Assembly (NCBI RefSeq): GCF_000719265.1
Contig: NZ_JOFL01000010.1
Coordinates: 113,225-177,224 of the forward strand
DNA length: 64,000 nucleotides
Direction: 5' to 3'
Source: Streptomyces roseoverticillatus
Lineage (GTDB): Bacteria > Actinomycetota > Actinomycetes > Streptomycetales > Streptomycetaceae
The first letter of the stretch is position 1. Each line of letters opens with the position of its first letter. Positions 55,458-64,000 of the stretch are shown one piece after another. The position numbers and the translations under genes were made by a program. A model generated the notes under the pieces. It saw only the letters and a program-made list of their open reading frames with translations, was not told where the DNA came from and searched no databases.

Positions 55458-56264
55458 TCAGTGCCGCCTCCGGGCCCGCTCCTCGACGATCGCGTTGTAC
55501 GCGGCCACCTGGGCCCGCCGCGCCGTCCGCTCCACCGGCCGCAGCGCCTGTGCCCGTGCCGCTATCTCGGACGCGCTCACCGCGGCCCCGTGCTCCCGGC
55601 CGCCGCCGTCCCCCGGCTCGTGGGCGATCGCGATCAGCGTCCCCACGCGCTGCGCCAGCTCCAGGACCCGCACCGCCCGCGGCGGGTACCCCGGTGCCAG
55701 GACCTCCCTCCCGCGCTCGGCCCGCGCCCGGTACGCCTCCAGTGCCGCCTGGGCCACCGGCCCCGACCCCGCCACGTCCAGCCGGGTGAGCACCTCCGTG
55801 GCGTCCCGCAGCGCCTCCGCGAGCTCCCGCTCGGCCTCCCCGAGCGAGGGCACGTCCGCCGGCGGCGCGTCCCGTACGGGCAGGCAGTGCCAGACGACCT
55901 CGACGTGCAGATCGCCCTCCGGCCCGGCCTCGTACACCTCCGGCACGAGCCCCAGCGCGGCCCCGGTGGCGACGACCGCCTCCCCGGCCTCCAGGGCGCG
56001 GGCGTTGAACTCCGGCGGGCCGCTCAGGCCCAGCGGGTGCCCGGGCGCCGGCAGCGCGAGGCGCAGTCCCGTGGCGCCGAGGGCCCGTAGCCGGCCGAGT
56101 GCGAGCGTCAGGCCGACGGGCCCGGATTCACCGGGAAGGCCCACGACGCGGTGGACCGCGTCATCTCCGGTGATGTGGTGCGCGGCGTCATCAGGTGCGG
56201 CAAACCCCGCAATAAGGGCATTTCCCCACGCGGTGAGCCGTCCTGAGCGATGTTCATCGAGCAT
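55458..56264 (-). CDS. Conserved hypothetical protein
   Basis: 268 residues, soluble, no recognised domain. The N-terminal half is Ala/Gly/Pro-rich with VGLTLALGRLRALGATGLRL; the C-terminal half is helical with Arg/Glu (ALRDATEVLTRL, RTARRAQVAAYNAIVEER). ATG 56264 is the best start; the longer upstream frame is antisense of the ABC gene. Native codon use. Confidence 0.75.
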   Translation of the reverse strand: MLDEHRSGRLTAWGNALIAGFAAPDDAAHHITGDDAVHRVVGLPGESGPVGLTLALGRLRALGATGLRLALPAPGHPLGLSGPPEFNARALEAGEAVVATGAALGLVPEVYEAGPEGDLHVEVVWHCLPVRDAPPADVPSLGEAERELAEALRDATEVLTRLDVAGSGPVAQAALEAYRARAERGREVLAPGYPPRAVRVLELAQRVGTLIAIAHEPGDGGGREHGAAVSASEIAARAQALRPVERTARRAQVAAYNAIVEERARRRH

Positions 56265-56372
56265 GGCCACCAGCCTAAGGACTGGCGCCCCCGGCGGGTG
56301 GCGTAGGTTTTCCCTGGGGGCTGCGCTTACCGGCGCCGCGACGACGAGACTGCAATGGGAGACAACGCGCTC

Positions 56373-57164
<792 letters not shown>

Positions 57165-57223
57165 CGCCTCGCCCGGACGGGCGCCCCGCCGCGGGCGCCC
57201 TGTCCCGTGGCGGCCACCGCGCC

Positions 57224-57229
57224 TACCAT
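57224..57229 (+). promoter_or_regulatory. -10 hexamer for leaderless NfeD mRNA
   Basis: TACCAT ends 6 nt before the GTG at 57236; no ribosome site is present. Confidence 0.55.
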
Positions 57230-57235
57230 GACCTT

Positions 57236-57658
57236 GTGGACACATGGGTGTGGTGGCTGGTGGCCGCCGTCGGACTGGGCATCCCGCTGGTCGTGACCGC
57301 GATGCCCGAGTTCGGCATGCTCGCGGCCGGCGCCGTCGCCGCCGCCGTGACCAATGCGCTCGGCGCGGGCACCGTGGCACAGTTCATCGTCTTCGCGGCC
57401 GTCTCGGTCGCCCTCATCGCCGTCGTCCGCCCGATCGCCATGCGGCAACGCACCCAGCGGCCCCTGCTGGCGAGCGGAGTGGAGGCCCTCAAGGGCCGGC
57501 AGGCCGTCGTCCTCGAACGGGTCGACGGCAGCGGCGGCCGCATCAAGCTCGCGGGCGAGACCTGGTCGGCCCGCGCCCTCGACGCGGACCGCGTCTTCGA
57601 AGCCGGCGAGCAGGTCGACGTCGTCGAGATCGAGGGCGCGACGGCCCTTGTCATGTGA
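57236..57658 (+). CDS. NfeD family membrane protein
   Basis: 140 residues: three hydrophobic helices (~5-70), then a C-terminal OB-fold domain (~80-140) with GGRIKLAGETWSARALD. NfeD proteins work with SPFH/flotillin-like partners in membrane microdomains; the SPFH gene follows 125 nt downstream. GTG 57236 is the only in-frame start matching the promoter. Confidence 0.9.
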   Translation: MDTWVWWLVAAVGLGIPLVVTAMPEFGMLAAGAVAAAVTNALGAGTVAQFIVFAAVSVALIAVVRPIAMRQRTQRPLLASGVEALKGRQAVVLERVDGSGGRIKLAGETWSARALDADRVFEAGEQVDVVEIEGATALVM

Positions 57659-57783
57659 CGCGCGATCCGAACCGGTCCCCCCGAAGTGCCGTCAACGCCT
57701 GCACGGCGGTACCGCGTTCTGAAAGACTCGAACTGGATCAGTCCGGTCCACCCGATCAACGACCAGAGGCACGGGGAGCCCCG

Positions 57784-58719
57784 ATGGAACCGATCATCAT
57801 CGTCCTGATCATCTTGGTGGTGCTCGTCTTCATCGCCCTCATGAAGACGGTGCAGGTCATCCCGCAGGCCAGCGCCGCCATCGTGGAGCGCTTCGGCCGC
57901 TACACCCGCACCCTCAACGCCGGCCTGAACATCGTCGTCCCCTTCATCGACTCCATCCGCAACCGCATCGACCTCCGCGAGCAGGTCGTGCCGTTCCCCC
58001 CGCAGCCGGTGATCACCCAGGACAACCTGGTCGTCAACATCGACACCGTCATCTACTACCAGGTGACCGACGCCCGCGCCGCCACGTACGAGGTCTCCAG
58101 CTTCATCCAGGCCATCGAGCAGCTCACCGTCACCACCCTGCGCAACATCATCGGCGGCATGGACCTGGAGCGGACCCTGACCTCCCGCGAGGAGATCAAC
58201 GCCGCGCTGCGCGGCGTCCTCGACGAGGCCACCGGCAAGTGGGGCATCCGCGTCAACCGCGTCGAGCTCAAGGCCATCGAGCCCCCGACCTCCATCCAGG
58301 ACTCGATGGAGAAGCAGATGCGCGCCGACCGTGACAAGCGGGCCGCGATCCTCACCGCCGAGGGCATCCGCCAGTCGCAGATCCTCACCGCCGAGGGCGA
58401 GAAGCAGTCCGCGATCCTGCGCGCCGAAGGCGAGGCCCGGGCCGCCGCGCTGCGCGCCGAGGGCGAGGCCCAGGCCATCCGTACGGTCTTCGAGTCCATC
58501 CACGCCGGCGACGCCGACGAGAAGCTGCTCGCCTACCAGTACCTCCAGATGCTCCCGAAGATCGCCGAAGGCGACGCCAACAAGCTCTGGATCGTGCCCA
58601 GCGAGATCGGCGACGCCCTCAAGGGCCTCAGCGGCGCCGTCGGCAGCCTCAACCCCACGGCCGGCGCGCCCAAGATCCGCAAGGATTCCCCGCGCCGCGA
58701 GCAGCCGGGCATCGACTGA
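57784..58719 (+). CDS. SPFH/Band 7 domain protein (stomatin-like)
   Basis: 311 residues. An N-terminal membrane helix (~2-20, IIIVLIILVVLVFIAL) is followed by the SPFH domain with ERFGRYTRTLNAGLNIVVP and a C-terminal coiled coil containing repeated Ala/Glu/Gly units (ILTAEGIRQSQ, ILTAEGEKQSA). Probable scaffold of membrane microdomains, partner of the NfeD protein. GGGGAG precedes the ATG. Confidence 0.93.
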   Translation: MEPIIIVLIILVVLVFIALMKTVQVIPQASAAIVERFGRYTRTLNAGLNIVVPFIDSIRNRIDLREQVVPFPPQPVITQDNLVVNIDTVIYYQVTDARAATYEVSSFIQAIEQLTVTTLRNIIGGMDLERTLTSREEINAALRGVLDEATGKWGIRVNRVELKAIEPPTSIQDSMEKQMRADRDKRAAILTAEGIRQSQILTAEGEKQSAILRAEGEARAAALRAEGEAQAIRTVFESIHAGDADEKLLAYQYLQMLPKIAEGDANKLWIVPSEIGDALKGLSGAVGSLNPTAGAPKIRKDSPRREQPGID

Positions 58720-58806
58720 CGATTCGTCCTCGACCGGCGGCCGCTCTCTCCTGCATGATCAACGAGGCCCCCCGACCTGCCACGGCGGGGAGGCGACAAA
58801 CGGATC

Positions 58807-59595
58807 ATGAAGGAGATGGCCTTGTCCATCTGGGAAGCACTCGCGGTCTTCGCCGCCGGCATCGGCGCGGGCACCATCAACACCATCGTCGGCTCCGGCA
58901 CCCTCTTCACCTTTCCGGTGCTCCTCGCCATCGGCCTGCCACCGGTGACCGCCAACGTCTCCAACACCATCGGCCTGGTCACCGGCAACATCAGCGGCGC
59001 CATCGGCTACCGGCGCGAACTCCGCGGCCAGGGCGCCCGGGCCGTCCGCCTCGGCGCCACCGCCCTCGTCGGCGGCCTCGCCGGAGCCGTCCTGCTGCTC
59101 GCCCTGCCGTCCAAGGCGTTCGACGCGATCGTGCCCGCCCTCATCGGCATCGCCCTCGTCCTCGTCGTCCTCCAGCCCCGGCTCGCCAAGGCGCTCGCCC
59201 GCCGCCGCGAACGCAACGGCACCGAAGCGACCGCCCACCCCGACGGCGGCCCCGCCCTCCTCGTGGGCCTGCTGCTCGCCAGCGCCTACGGCGGCTACTT
59301 CGGCGCCGCCCAGGGAGTGCTCTACCTCTCCCTGATGGGCCTGCTGCTCCGCGAGGACCTCCAGCGCATCAACGCCCTCAAGAACATCCTGGCCGTCGTC
59401 GTCAACGGCGTCGCCGCGCTGTTCTTCGTCTTCGCCGCCCACGTCGACTGGACCGCCGCCCTCCTCATCGCCGCCGGCTCCACCCTCGGCGGCCAGATAG
59501 GAGCCAAGGTCGGCCGCCGCCTGTCACCCACGGCGCTGCGCGGCATCATCGTCGTGGTGGGCGTCGTCGCCATCGTGCAGATGGTGCTGCGCTAG
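58807..59595 (+). CDS. TauE/SafE family sulfite exporter-like permease
   Basis: 262 residues, about eight membrane helices in two similar halves. Motifs are GAGTINTIVGSGTLFTFPVL in the first half and LLASAYGGYFGAAQG in the second. Members move sulfite, sulfoacetate or other sulfur or organic anions outward. Start ATG 58807; ATG 58816 is possible. Confidence 0.88.
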   Translation: MKEMALSIWEALAVFAAGIGAGTINTIVGSGTLFTFPVLLAIGLPPVTANVSNTIGLVTGNISGAIGYRRELRGQGARAVRLGATALVGGLAGAVLLLALPSKAFDAIVPALIGIALVLVVLQPRLAKALARRRERNGTEATAHPDGGPALLVGLLLASAYGGYFGAAQGVLYLSLMGLLLREDLQRINALKNILAVVVNGVAALFFVFAAHVDWTAALLIAAGSTLGGQIGAKVGRRLSPTALRGIIVVVGVVAIVQMVLR

Positions 59596-59620
59596 AACAC
59601 AGACGGAAGACGGCGCCGCG

Positions 59621-60127
59621 CTAGGGCAGGAGCCCGGGAACGGCGCCGCGGCGGCCGGGGGCGGCGTACGCCCCCGTCGCCAGCAGCAGCGACTCCGCCG
59701 GAGTGGGCTCGAAGGGGAGGTTCAGCAGCGGCATCCCCGCCTGCTCCGGCGTCCGGTCCGCCTTGCGGTGGTTGTCCTCCGCGCACGCCGCGACCGTGTT
59801 GAGCCAGCTGTCCTCACCCCCGCGGGACCGCGGCACCACGTGGTCCACCGTCGTGGCCCGCCGCCCGCAGTACGCGCACCGGTGCCTGTCCCGCACCAGC
59901 ACTCCCCGCCGCGACCAGGGCGCCCGTCTTCGGAACGGCACCCGTACGTACCGGCAGAGCCTGATCACCTGCGGCGCGGGCACCTCGACGGCGGGCCCCC
60001 GCACCCGGCGCCCCGGGCGGGCCTGCTCGACCACGGCCTTGCCCTGCAGCACGAGCACCACCGCCCGCCGCAGCGACACCGTCGCCAGCGGCTCGAAGCT
60101 CGCATTGAGGACCAACGTCTCCCGCAT
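59621..60127 (-). CDS. HNH endonuclease
   Basis: 168 residues. The N-terminal part RETLVLNASFEPLATVSLRR is common to HNH proteins encoded widely in actinobacteria. The HNH motif is CAYCGRRATTVDHVVPRSRGG followed by NTVAACAEDNHRKADRTPE, with CxxC pairs for zinc (quoted in part here). GGAGG precedes ATG 60127. Its cellular role is unclear; not linked to a mobile element here. Confidence 0.88.
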   Translation of the reverse strand: MRETLVLNASFEPLATVSLRRAVVLVLQGKAVVEQARPGRRVRGPAVEVPAPQVIRLCRYVRVPFRRRAPWSRRGVLVRDRHRCAYCGRRATTVDHVVPRSRGGEDSWLNTVAACAEDNHRKADRTPEQAGMPLLNLPFEPTPAESLLLATGAYAAPGRRGAVPGLLP

Positions 60128-60543
60128 CCCGGCCACCTCCCGGCTCACCCCCGCCCCAGCGGCGAGGTGGCTCAACTGTGCCGGTGCCGTCGCGGACCGG
60201 ACAACGCAATTTCCTTGCGCGAAAAGGGAGTTGAGAGGGAGGAAGAGAAAGCGGGCAGGAAGAGGACGGGGGCAACGCTCCGGGCCCTTCCCCCGTGACG
60301 AACACGGGCCCGGAGCGTACGGCAGCGGACGCGGTCGCCCGGCACGCAGCCCGGCTCCGGCAGACCGCGGACGCAACTACGCCCCGCCGCCCCCGCCACT
60401 GCGGTGTCCACTGCCCGACGGCCATGCGGGGCCGTCAGCCATGCACCACTGTGCGGTTCAAGGGCGGCGGGGCGCAACGGAATTTCCGCGGCCACGCCGG
60501 GCCGTGCCGGGGCCACACCGGCGGGCGGGCCCGCGCGGGAACC
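60128..60543. other. 416-nt gap with a 13-bp inverted repeat
   Basis: ACGCTCCGGGCCC (60275-60287) and its exact complement (60306-60318), 18 nt apart, probably terminate the PEBP-like gene on the minus strand. The remaining sequence up to the HNH gene holds its promoter region, with a purine-rich stretch at 60221-60270. No gene seen. Confidence 0.55.
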
Positions 60544-61083
60544 TCAGCCCCCGGCCGGCACCTCGTACTCGCCGATCAGCTGGGCCCGGCCCAGCGCGTG
60601 GAACCGCAGGTGGAAGCCCACCACGGCCGGCGACGCGTCCGCGTCCGGGCCGAGCTTCTCCCCGTCCACGGCGTACACCGTGAACACGTAGCGGTGCGGC
60701 CCGTCGCCCGCCGGCGGAGCGGCCCCGCCGAAGTCCCGCGTGCCGTAGTCGTTGCGCGCGTGCACCGCGCCCGCCGGCAGCCCCTTCATGTCCCCGCTGC
60801 CCGCACCCGCCGGCAGCTCCGTCACCGAGGCCGGGATGTCGAACAGCACCCAGTGCCAGAACCCGCTGCCCGTCGGCGCGTCCGGGTCGTAGCACGTCAC
60901 CGCGAAGCTCTTCGTGCCCGCGGGGAAACCCTCCCAGCACAGGTGCGGAGAGGTGTTCCCACCGCTGTGGACCTGACCCCGGCCGAGCGTCCCACCGTCC
61001 GTCAGATCGTCGCTCACCACCGTGAACGAGGGCACCGGCGGGTGGAAATCGTGGGGGAGCGGCCGTCGCTTCTGCTCGGACAC
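60544..61083 (-). CDS. YbhB/YbcL family PEBP-like protein
   Basis: 179 residues, phosphatidylethanolamine-binding / Raf-kinase-inhibitor-like fold. Conserved are [27 protein letters not shown] and [13 protein letters not shown]. Bacterial members are cytosolic and of unknown role. GTG 61083 was preferred because GGAGGCGCAGAG precedes it. Confidence 0.92.
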   Translation of the reverse strand: MSEQKRRPLPHDFHPPVPSFTVVSDDLTDGGTLGRGQVHSGGNTSPHLCWEGFPAGTKSFAVTCYDPDAPTGSGFWHWVLFDIPASVTELPAGAGSGDMKGLPAGAVHARNDYGTRDFGGAAPPAGDGPHRYVFTVYAVDGEKLGPDADASPAVVGFHLRFHALGRAQLIGEYEVPAGG

Positions 61084-61176
61084 CTCTGCGCCTCCTGTAA
61101 CGCGCGGAATGCTGCGGATCACTGAAGACGCCAGCCTAACGAGCCCTCAGAGCCTCCGGCTGAGACCATACGAAGC

Positions 61177-61641
61177 GTGCTTCGACAGTTTGGCCCCATC
61201 GGACGACCGGCCGGCCGCGCCCTGCGCACCCTGACCGTCCTCCTCGCCGCCCTCCCCCTGCTCCTCCTGCCCGCCTGCTCCTCCTCCGACGGCACCAGCA
61301 AGAAGGGCGGGGGCGGCGGAGCCTCGACCGCCGCACCGCCCGCGCCCTCGTGGGCGCACGGCATGAAGACCGTCTCGCGGGAGAAGCTGCCGGCCGAGGC
61401 CCGCAAGACCCTCGACCTCATCGACAAGGGCGGACCCTTCCCGTACGACAAGGACGGCACCGTCTTCGGCAACTACGAGAACCGGCTGCCGAAGCAGGCC
61501 CGCGGCTACTACCACGAGTACACCGTCCCCACGCCCGGCTCCCGCAACCGGGGCGCCCGCCGCATCATCGCCGGCAGCCACGCCGAGCGCTTCTACACCA
61601 GCGATCACTACGAGACCTTCGAAGCGGTGGAACAGCCATGA
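61177..61641 (+). CDS. Lipoprotein guanyl-specific ribonuclease (RNase Sa/barnase family)
   Basis: 154 residues. The N-terminus has a basic part, a hydrophobic stretch and lipobox LPAC (Cys 34), then a Gly/Ser linker and a microbial RNase domain. Glu 114 (YYHEYTV), Arg 129 and His 144 (SDHYETF) match the spacing of the RNase Sa catalytic residues. Unlike secreted RNase Sa it appears to be membrane-anchored outside the cell. The stop overlaps the start of the barstar gene (ATGA). Confidence 0.88.
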   Translation: MLRQFGPIGRPAGRALRTLTVLLAALPLLLLPACSSSDGTSKKGGGGGASTAAPPAPSWAHGMKTVSREKLPAEARKTLDLIDKGGPFPYDKDGTVFGNYENRLPKQARGYYHEYTVPTPGSRNRGARRIIAGSHAERFYTSDHYETFEAVEQP

Positions 61642-62069
61642 CCGATCTGCTGCCCGCTCCCGGACTCACCGGACTCCTCCTCGGTACGACCCCGCCGGGC
61701 GTCTACCGGCTGCCCCCCGCCGACACCGCCCCCCGCGTCATGGCGCTCGCCGCCGAGGCCGACTGGCGGGGGGCCACCCTGCACCTCGGCGGGGTGACCA
61801 CCAAGACCGCCTTCATGGACCGCTGCGCCACCGACCTCGAACTCCCCGACTGGTTCGGCCGCAACTGGGACGCCCTCGCCGACTGCCTCACCGACCTCTC
61901 GTGGTGGCGGGAGGAGGGCAAGGCACGCGGCTTCCTGCTGCTCGCCGAGGAGTGGACGGCCTTCAGGAAGGCGGTGCCGCGCGAGGCCCGCACGGCCGAG
62001 GCCGTCCTCGCCGACGCCGTCGACTACTGGGCCGAGGCGGAGTCACCCCTGGCGGTCCTGCTGGGCTGA
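61638..62069 (+). CDS. Barstar family ribonuclease inhibitor
   Basis: 143 residues. The C-terminal part matches barstar: [20 protein letters not shown] with [15 protein letters not shown] following, the helix that plugs the RNase active site. It is cytosolic and protects the producer from the upstream RNase, with which it is translationally coupled. The N-terminal ~50 residues form an extra segment not in classical barstar. Confidence 0.9.
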   Translation: MTDLLPAPGLTGLLLGTTPPGVYRLPPADTAPRVMALAAEADWRGATLHLGGVTTKTAFMDRCATDLELPDWFGRNWDALADCLTDLSWWREEGKARGFLLLAEEWTAFRKAVPREARTAEAVLADAVDYWAEAESPLAVLLG

Positions 62070-62119
62070 CCGATGCGGTGGCCGGCCGGGGGCGAGCCGG
62101 TTCAGGGTCGGGTGACCGG

Positions 62120-62902
62120 TCAGAACCAGTTGCGCCGGCCGCCGACCTCCGCCAGCCACTGGTTGAGGTACGCCGCCCAGTCCGTCTGCCCGTACGCGTG
62201 CAGGTCGACCGTGAACGACCGGTACGTGTCACTCCCCTCGGTGAACAGCCCCGGCTTCTTGTCCATCTCCAGCACGACGTCCATCTCGCGGTCGTCCGCG
62301 ACGAACGACAGCTCGACCTCGTTCAGCCCCCGGTACTGCGACGGGGCCCGGAACTCGATCTCCTGGTAGAAGGGCAGCCGCTGACGCGTCCCGCGGATGT
62401 GGCCCCGCTCCAGATCCGCGCTCTTGAAGGCGAAGCCCAGCTGCCCGAAGGCGTCCAGGATCGCCTGCTGCGCCGGCAGCGGGTGCACGTTCACCGGATC
62501 GAGGTCACCGGAGTCGACGGCGCGCGCGATCGCCAGCTGCGTCGTCACCCCCACGTTCATGCCGGTGAGGTGCCGCCCGAGGAAGGTGGTGACCGGCGTC
62601 TCCCACGGGATCTCCAGCCCGAACGGCACCGTGTGCACCGCCCCGGCCTGCACCTCGAACGCCCCGCCCAGCTGCATGCGCGTGAACTCGACGTCCTGCT
62701 TGTGCTCGCTGTCGTCGCCCTCGACCTCGACGCGGGCCTGCAGCCCGACGGACAGTCCCTGGATCGCCTGGGCGACGGAGCCGCCCTGGATGCGCACCTC
62801 GCCCTGGACGACGCCGCCCGGGACGACGTTCTCCTCGAACAGCACCGTCTCCACCGAAGCGCCTCCGGCGCCCAGGCTCGCCAGCAGCTTCTTGAACCCC
62901 AT
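62120..62902 (-). CDS. SpoOM family sporulation-control protein
   Basis: 260 residues, arrestin-like beta fold. Conserved are [20 protein letters not shown], a central [12 protein letters not shown] and C-terminal [12 protein letters not shown] and WAAYLNQWL. Spo0M influences sporulation in Bacillus; the Streptomyces role is open. Divergent from the glycosylase gene, 48 nt apart. Confidence 0.92.
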   Translation of the reverse strand: MGFKKLLASLGAGGASVETVLFEENVVPGGVVQGEVRIQGGSVAQAIQGLSVGLQARVEVEGDDSEHKQDVEFTRMQLGGAFEVQAGAVHTVPFGLEIPWETPVTTFLGRHLTGMNVGVTTQLAIARAVDSGDLDPVNVHPLPAQQAILDAFGQLGFAFKSADLERGHIRGTRQRLPFYQEIEFRAPSQYRGLNEVELSFVADDREMDVVLEMDKKPGLFTEGSDTYRSFTVDLHAYGQTDWAAYLNQWLAEVGGRRNWF

Positions 62903-62950
62903 GACCGCGACCTCTCCTCTTTCCGTTCCGGTCCGTTACGCTCGATCGGC

Positions 62951-63622
62951 ATGATCGCCGCGCCTGACCGTATGCCAGTCACCCGGGACTTCTTCGCCCG
63001 TCCCGTGCTCGAGGTCGCCCCCGAGCTGCTCGGCCGGACCCTCGTCCGCGCCACACCCGACGGCCCGATCGAGGTCCGCATCACGGAGGTCGAGGCGTAC
63101 GCGGGCGAGGCGGACCCCGGCTCGCACGCCTACCGCGGCCGGACCGAGCGCAATGCCTCGATGTTCGGACCGCCCGGGCACGCGTATGTCTACTTCATCT
63201 ACGGCATGTGGTTCAGCCTCAACCTCGTCTGCGGGGAGGAGGGCACCGCGAGCGGCGTCCTCCTCAGGGCGGGCGAAGTGATCAGGGGCCAGGAGCTCGC
63301 CCGGGAGCGCCGCCCCAAGGCCCGCAAGGACCGCGAGCTGGCCCAGGGCCCGGCGCGGCTGGCCACGGCACTGAGTGTCGACCGGAGCCTGAACGGCACG
63401 GACGTGTGCGCCGGCCCGGACGCCCCGCTGTCCGTCCTCACCGGCCACCCCGTGCACCCGGACCGCATCCGCAATGGCCCGCGCACCGGCGTGGGCGGCG
63501 AGGGCGCGACCCACCCCTGGCGGTTCTGGGCGGAGGGCGACCCGACGGTCAGCCCCTACCGCGCGCACGTCCCGCGGCACCGGGGGAAGGACGGCAAGAC
63601 CGGCCGGCAGGCCGGTGCTTGA
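62951..63622 (+). CDS. 3-methyladenine DNA glycosylase (AAG/Mpg family)
   Basis: 223 residues. Motifs are [20 protein letters not shown] with catalytic Glu, [19 protein letters not shown] and a late [12 protein letters not shown]. It removes alkylated bases (3-methyladenine, hypoxanthine). ATG 62951 lies 8 nt after TACGCT and has no ribosome site; ATG 62972 is an alternative. Confidence 0.92.
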   Translation: MIAAPDRMPVTRDFFARPVLEVAPELLGRTLVRATPDGPIEVRITEVEAYAGEADPGSHAYRGRTERNASMFGPPGHAYVYFIYGMWFSLNLVCGEEGTASGVLLRAGEVIRGQELARERRPKARKDRELAQGPARLATALSVDRSLNGTDVCAGPDAPLSVLTGHPVHPDRIRNGPRTGVGGEGATHPWRFWAEGDPTVSPYRAHVPRHRGKDGKTGRQAGA

Positions 63623-64000
63623 CTTCGGGGTGAGGAAGACCTAACGTAGCCCGAGCCGCTTGAGACGGACGCGCTGTGTGCACGGACCGGTGAGCGGCAC
63701 CACCACTACTACGAGGTCACCCCGGATCGGGGTCATATTTTGCTGTGCCGAAATATGACGTCGTACGGACTCGATCGGCTCGATTAGGAGCCGGACGGGA
63801 AAGCCGCTAAAGTAGTGAACACCCCGCCGACGGGGATCGGAAAACGAATTTCGAGCCGGAAACGGCAAGGAAAACGATCTGATAGAGTCGGAACACGAAA
63901 TACCGAAGGGAAGCGCCCGGAGGAAAGCCCGAGAGGGTGAGTACAAAGGAAGCGTCCGTTCCTTGAGAACTCAACAGCGTGCCAAAAGTCAACGCCAGAC
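63623..64000 (+). promoter_or_regulatory. Promoter and leader region of an rRNA operon
   Basis: 378 nt leading off the window. Near the end, TTGAGAACTCAACAGCGTGC (63963-63982) and the following AAAAGTCAACGCC match the leader that precedes the 16S gene in Streptomyces rrn operons. Tandem -10-like boxes are TAAAGT (63808-63813) and TAGAGT (63883-63888). An AT-rich inverted repeat lies at 63732-63759. The 16S gene itself is not reached. Confidence 0.85.
63732..63759. repeat. AT-rich 9-bp inverted repeat in the rrn promoter region
   Basis: GTCATATTT and AAATATGAC are perfect complements 10 nt apart, an A/T-rich island in very GC-rich DNA about 50 nt ahead of the first rrn -10-like box. Possibly an operator or a fold in an upstream transcript. 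Confidence 0.6.

Noticed and set aside
63641..63992. Minus-strand frames at the right end
   Set aside because: They lie in the rRNA promoter and leader region and have non-native composition.

Overview
The window is high-GC actinobacterial DNA with strong third-position G/C bias. It carries two chaplins, a Streptophobe-type membrane protein, a GATC-binding small nucleoid protein, a SpoOM-like protein and a leader that looks like a Streptomyces rRNA operon leader. The source is almost certainly a Streptomyces chromosome core region. From memory, the gene order resembles the part of the S. coelicolor chromosome that holds the cob genes, pitH2, gbn, tyrS, fabG-fabI(inhA), serB and chpE; this was not checked against a database.

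Layout. 1-6262: a minus-strand cobalamin operon (cobD, cobQ, a fused ChlI/ChlD chelatase subunit, cobO, cobB cut by the window edge). The genes are joined by 1-4 bp overlaps and preceded by a clear cobalamin riboswitch. 6326-8092: a large inverted repeat, a small membrane protein, a PiT phosphate transporter and a PHO-box-like direct repeat. 8157-13722: enzymes and secreted proteins (class II aldolase, alpha/beta hydrolase, VOC protein, zinc peptidase). 13806-15964: more copies of the dispersed repeat, then an ABC-F protein preceded by a possibly leaderless nine-codon reading frame. 16096-17592: gbn and an enoyl-CoA hydratase. 18775-21037: a tightly packed five-gene Asp23/Gls24 envelope-stress-type operon. 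21086-25523: minus-strand SDR, GH15, SURF1 and a DnaQ-BRCT exonuclease. 25983-32885: fatty acid hydroxylase, lysoplasmalogenase, subtilisin, DUF485 plus acetate symporter, and moaA. 34347-38899: tyrS and the tldD-tldE pair. 39154-40681: fabG and fabI of type II fatty acid synthesis. 41311-43501: a GntR regulator divergent from an MFS exporter and its 39-residue companion. 44046-51385: SixA phosphatase, serB, Streptophobe, FHA-FHA-ABC transporter and an SLT transglycosylase. 51725-57164: nitroreductase, a two-component system, two chaplins and an ABC ATPase. 57236-63622: NfeD, SPFH and TauE proteins, HNH nuclease, PEBP protein, ribonuclease-barstar pair, SpoOM and a 3-methyladenine glycosylase. 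63623-64000: promoter and leader of an rRNA operon whose 16S gene starts just beyond the window.

Most operons are coupled through overlapping ATGA or GTGA stop-start signals and end in long perfect hairpins without U tracts. Several genes have a TANNNT hexamer 6-7 nt before the start codon, which suggests leaderless mRNAs. The most unusual observations are a six-copy 45-47 nt repeat family forming large palindromes, the putative leader peptide of the ABC-F gene, a chaplin with a His/Asp-rich tail, a lipoprotein guanyl ribonuclease coupled to barstar, and a duplication that pulled apart the tldD/tldE junction.
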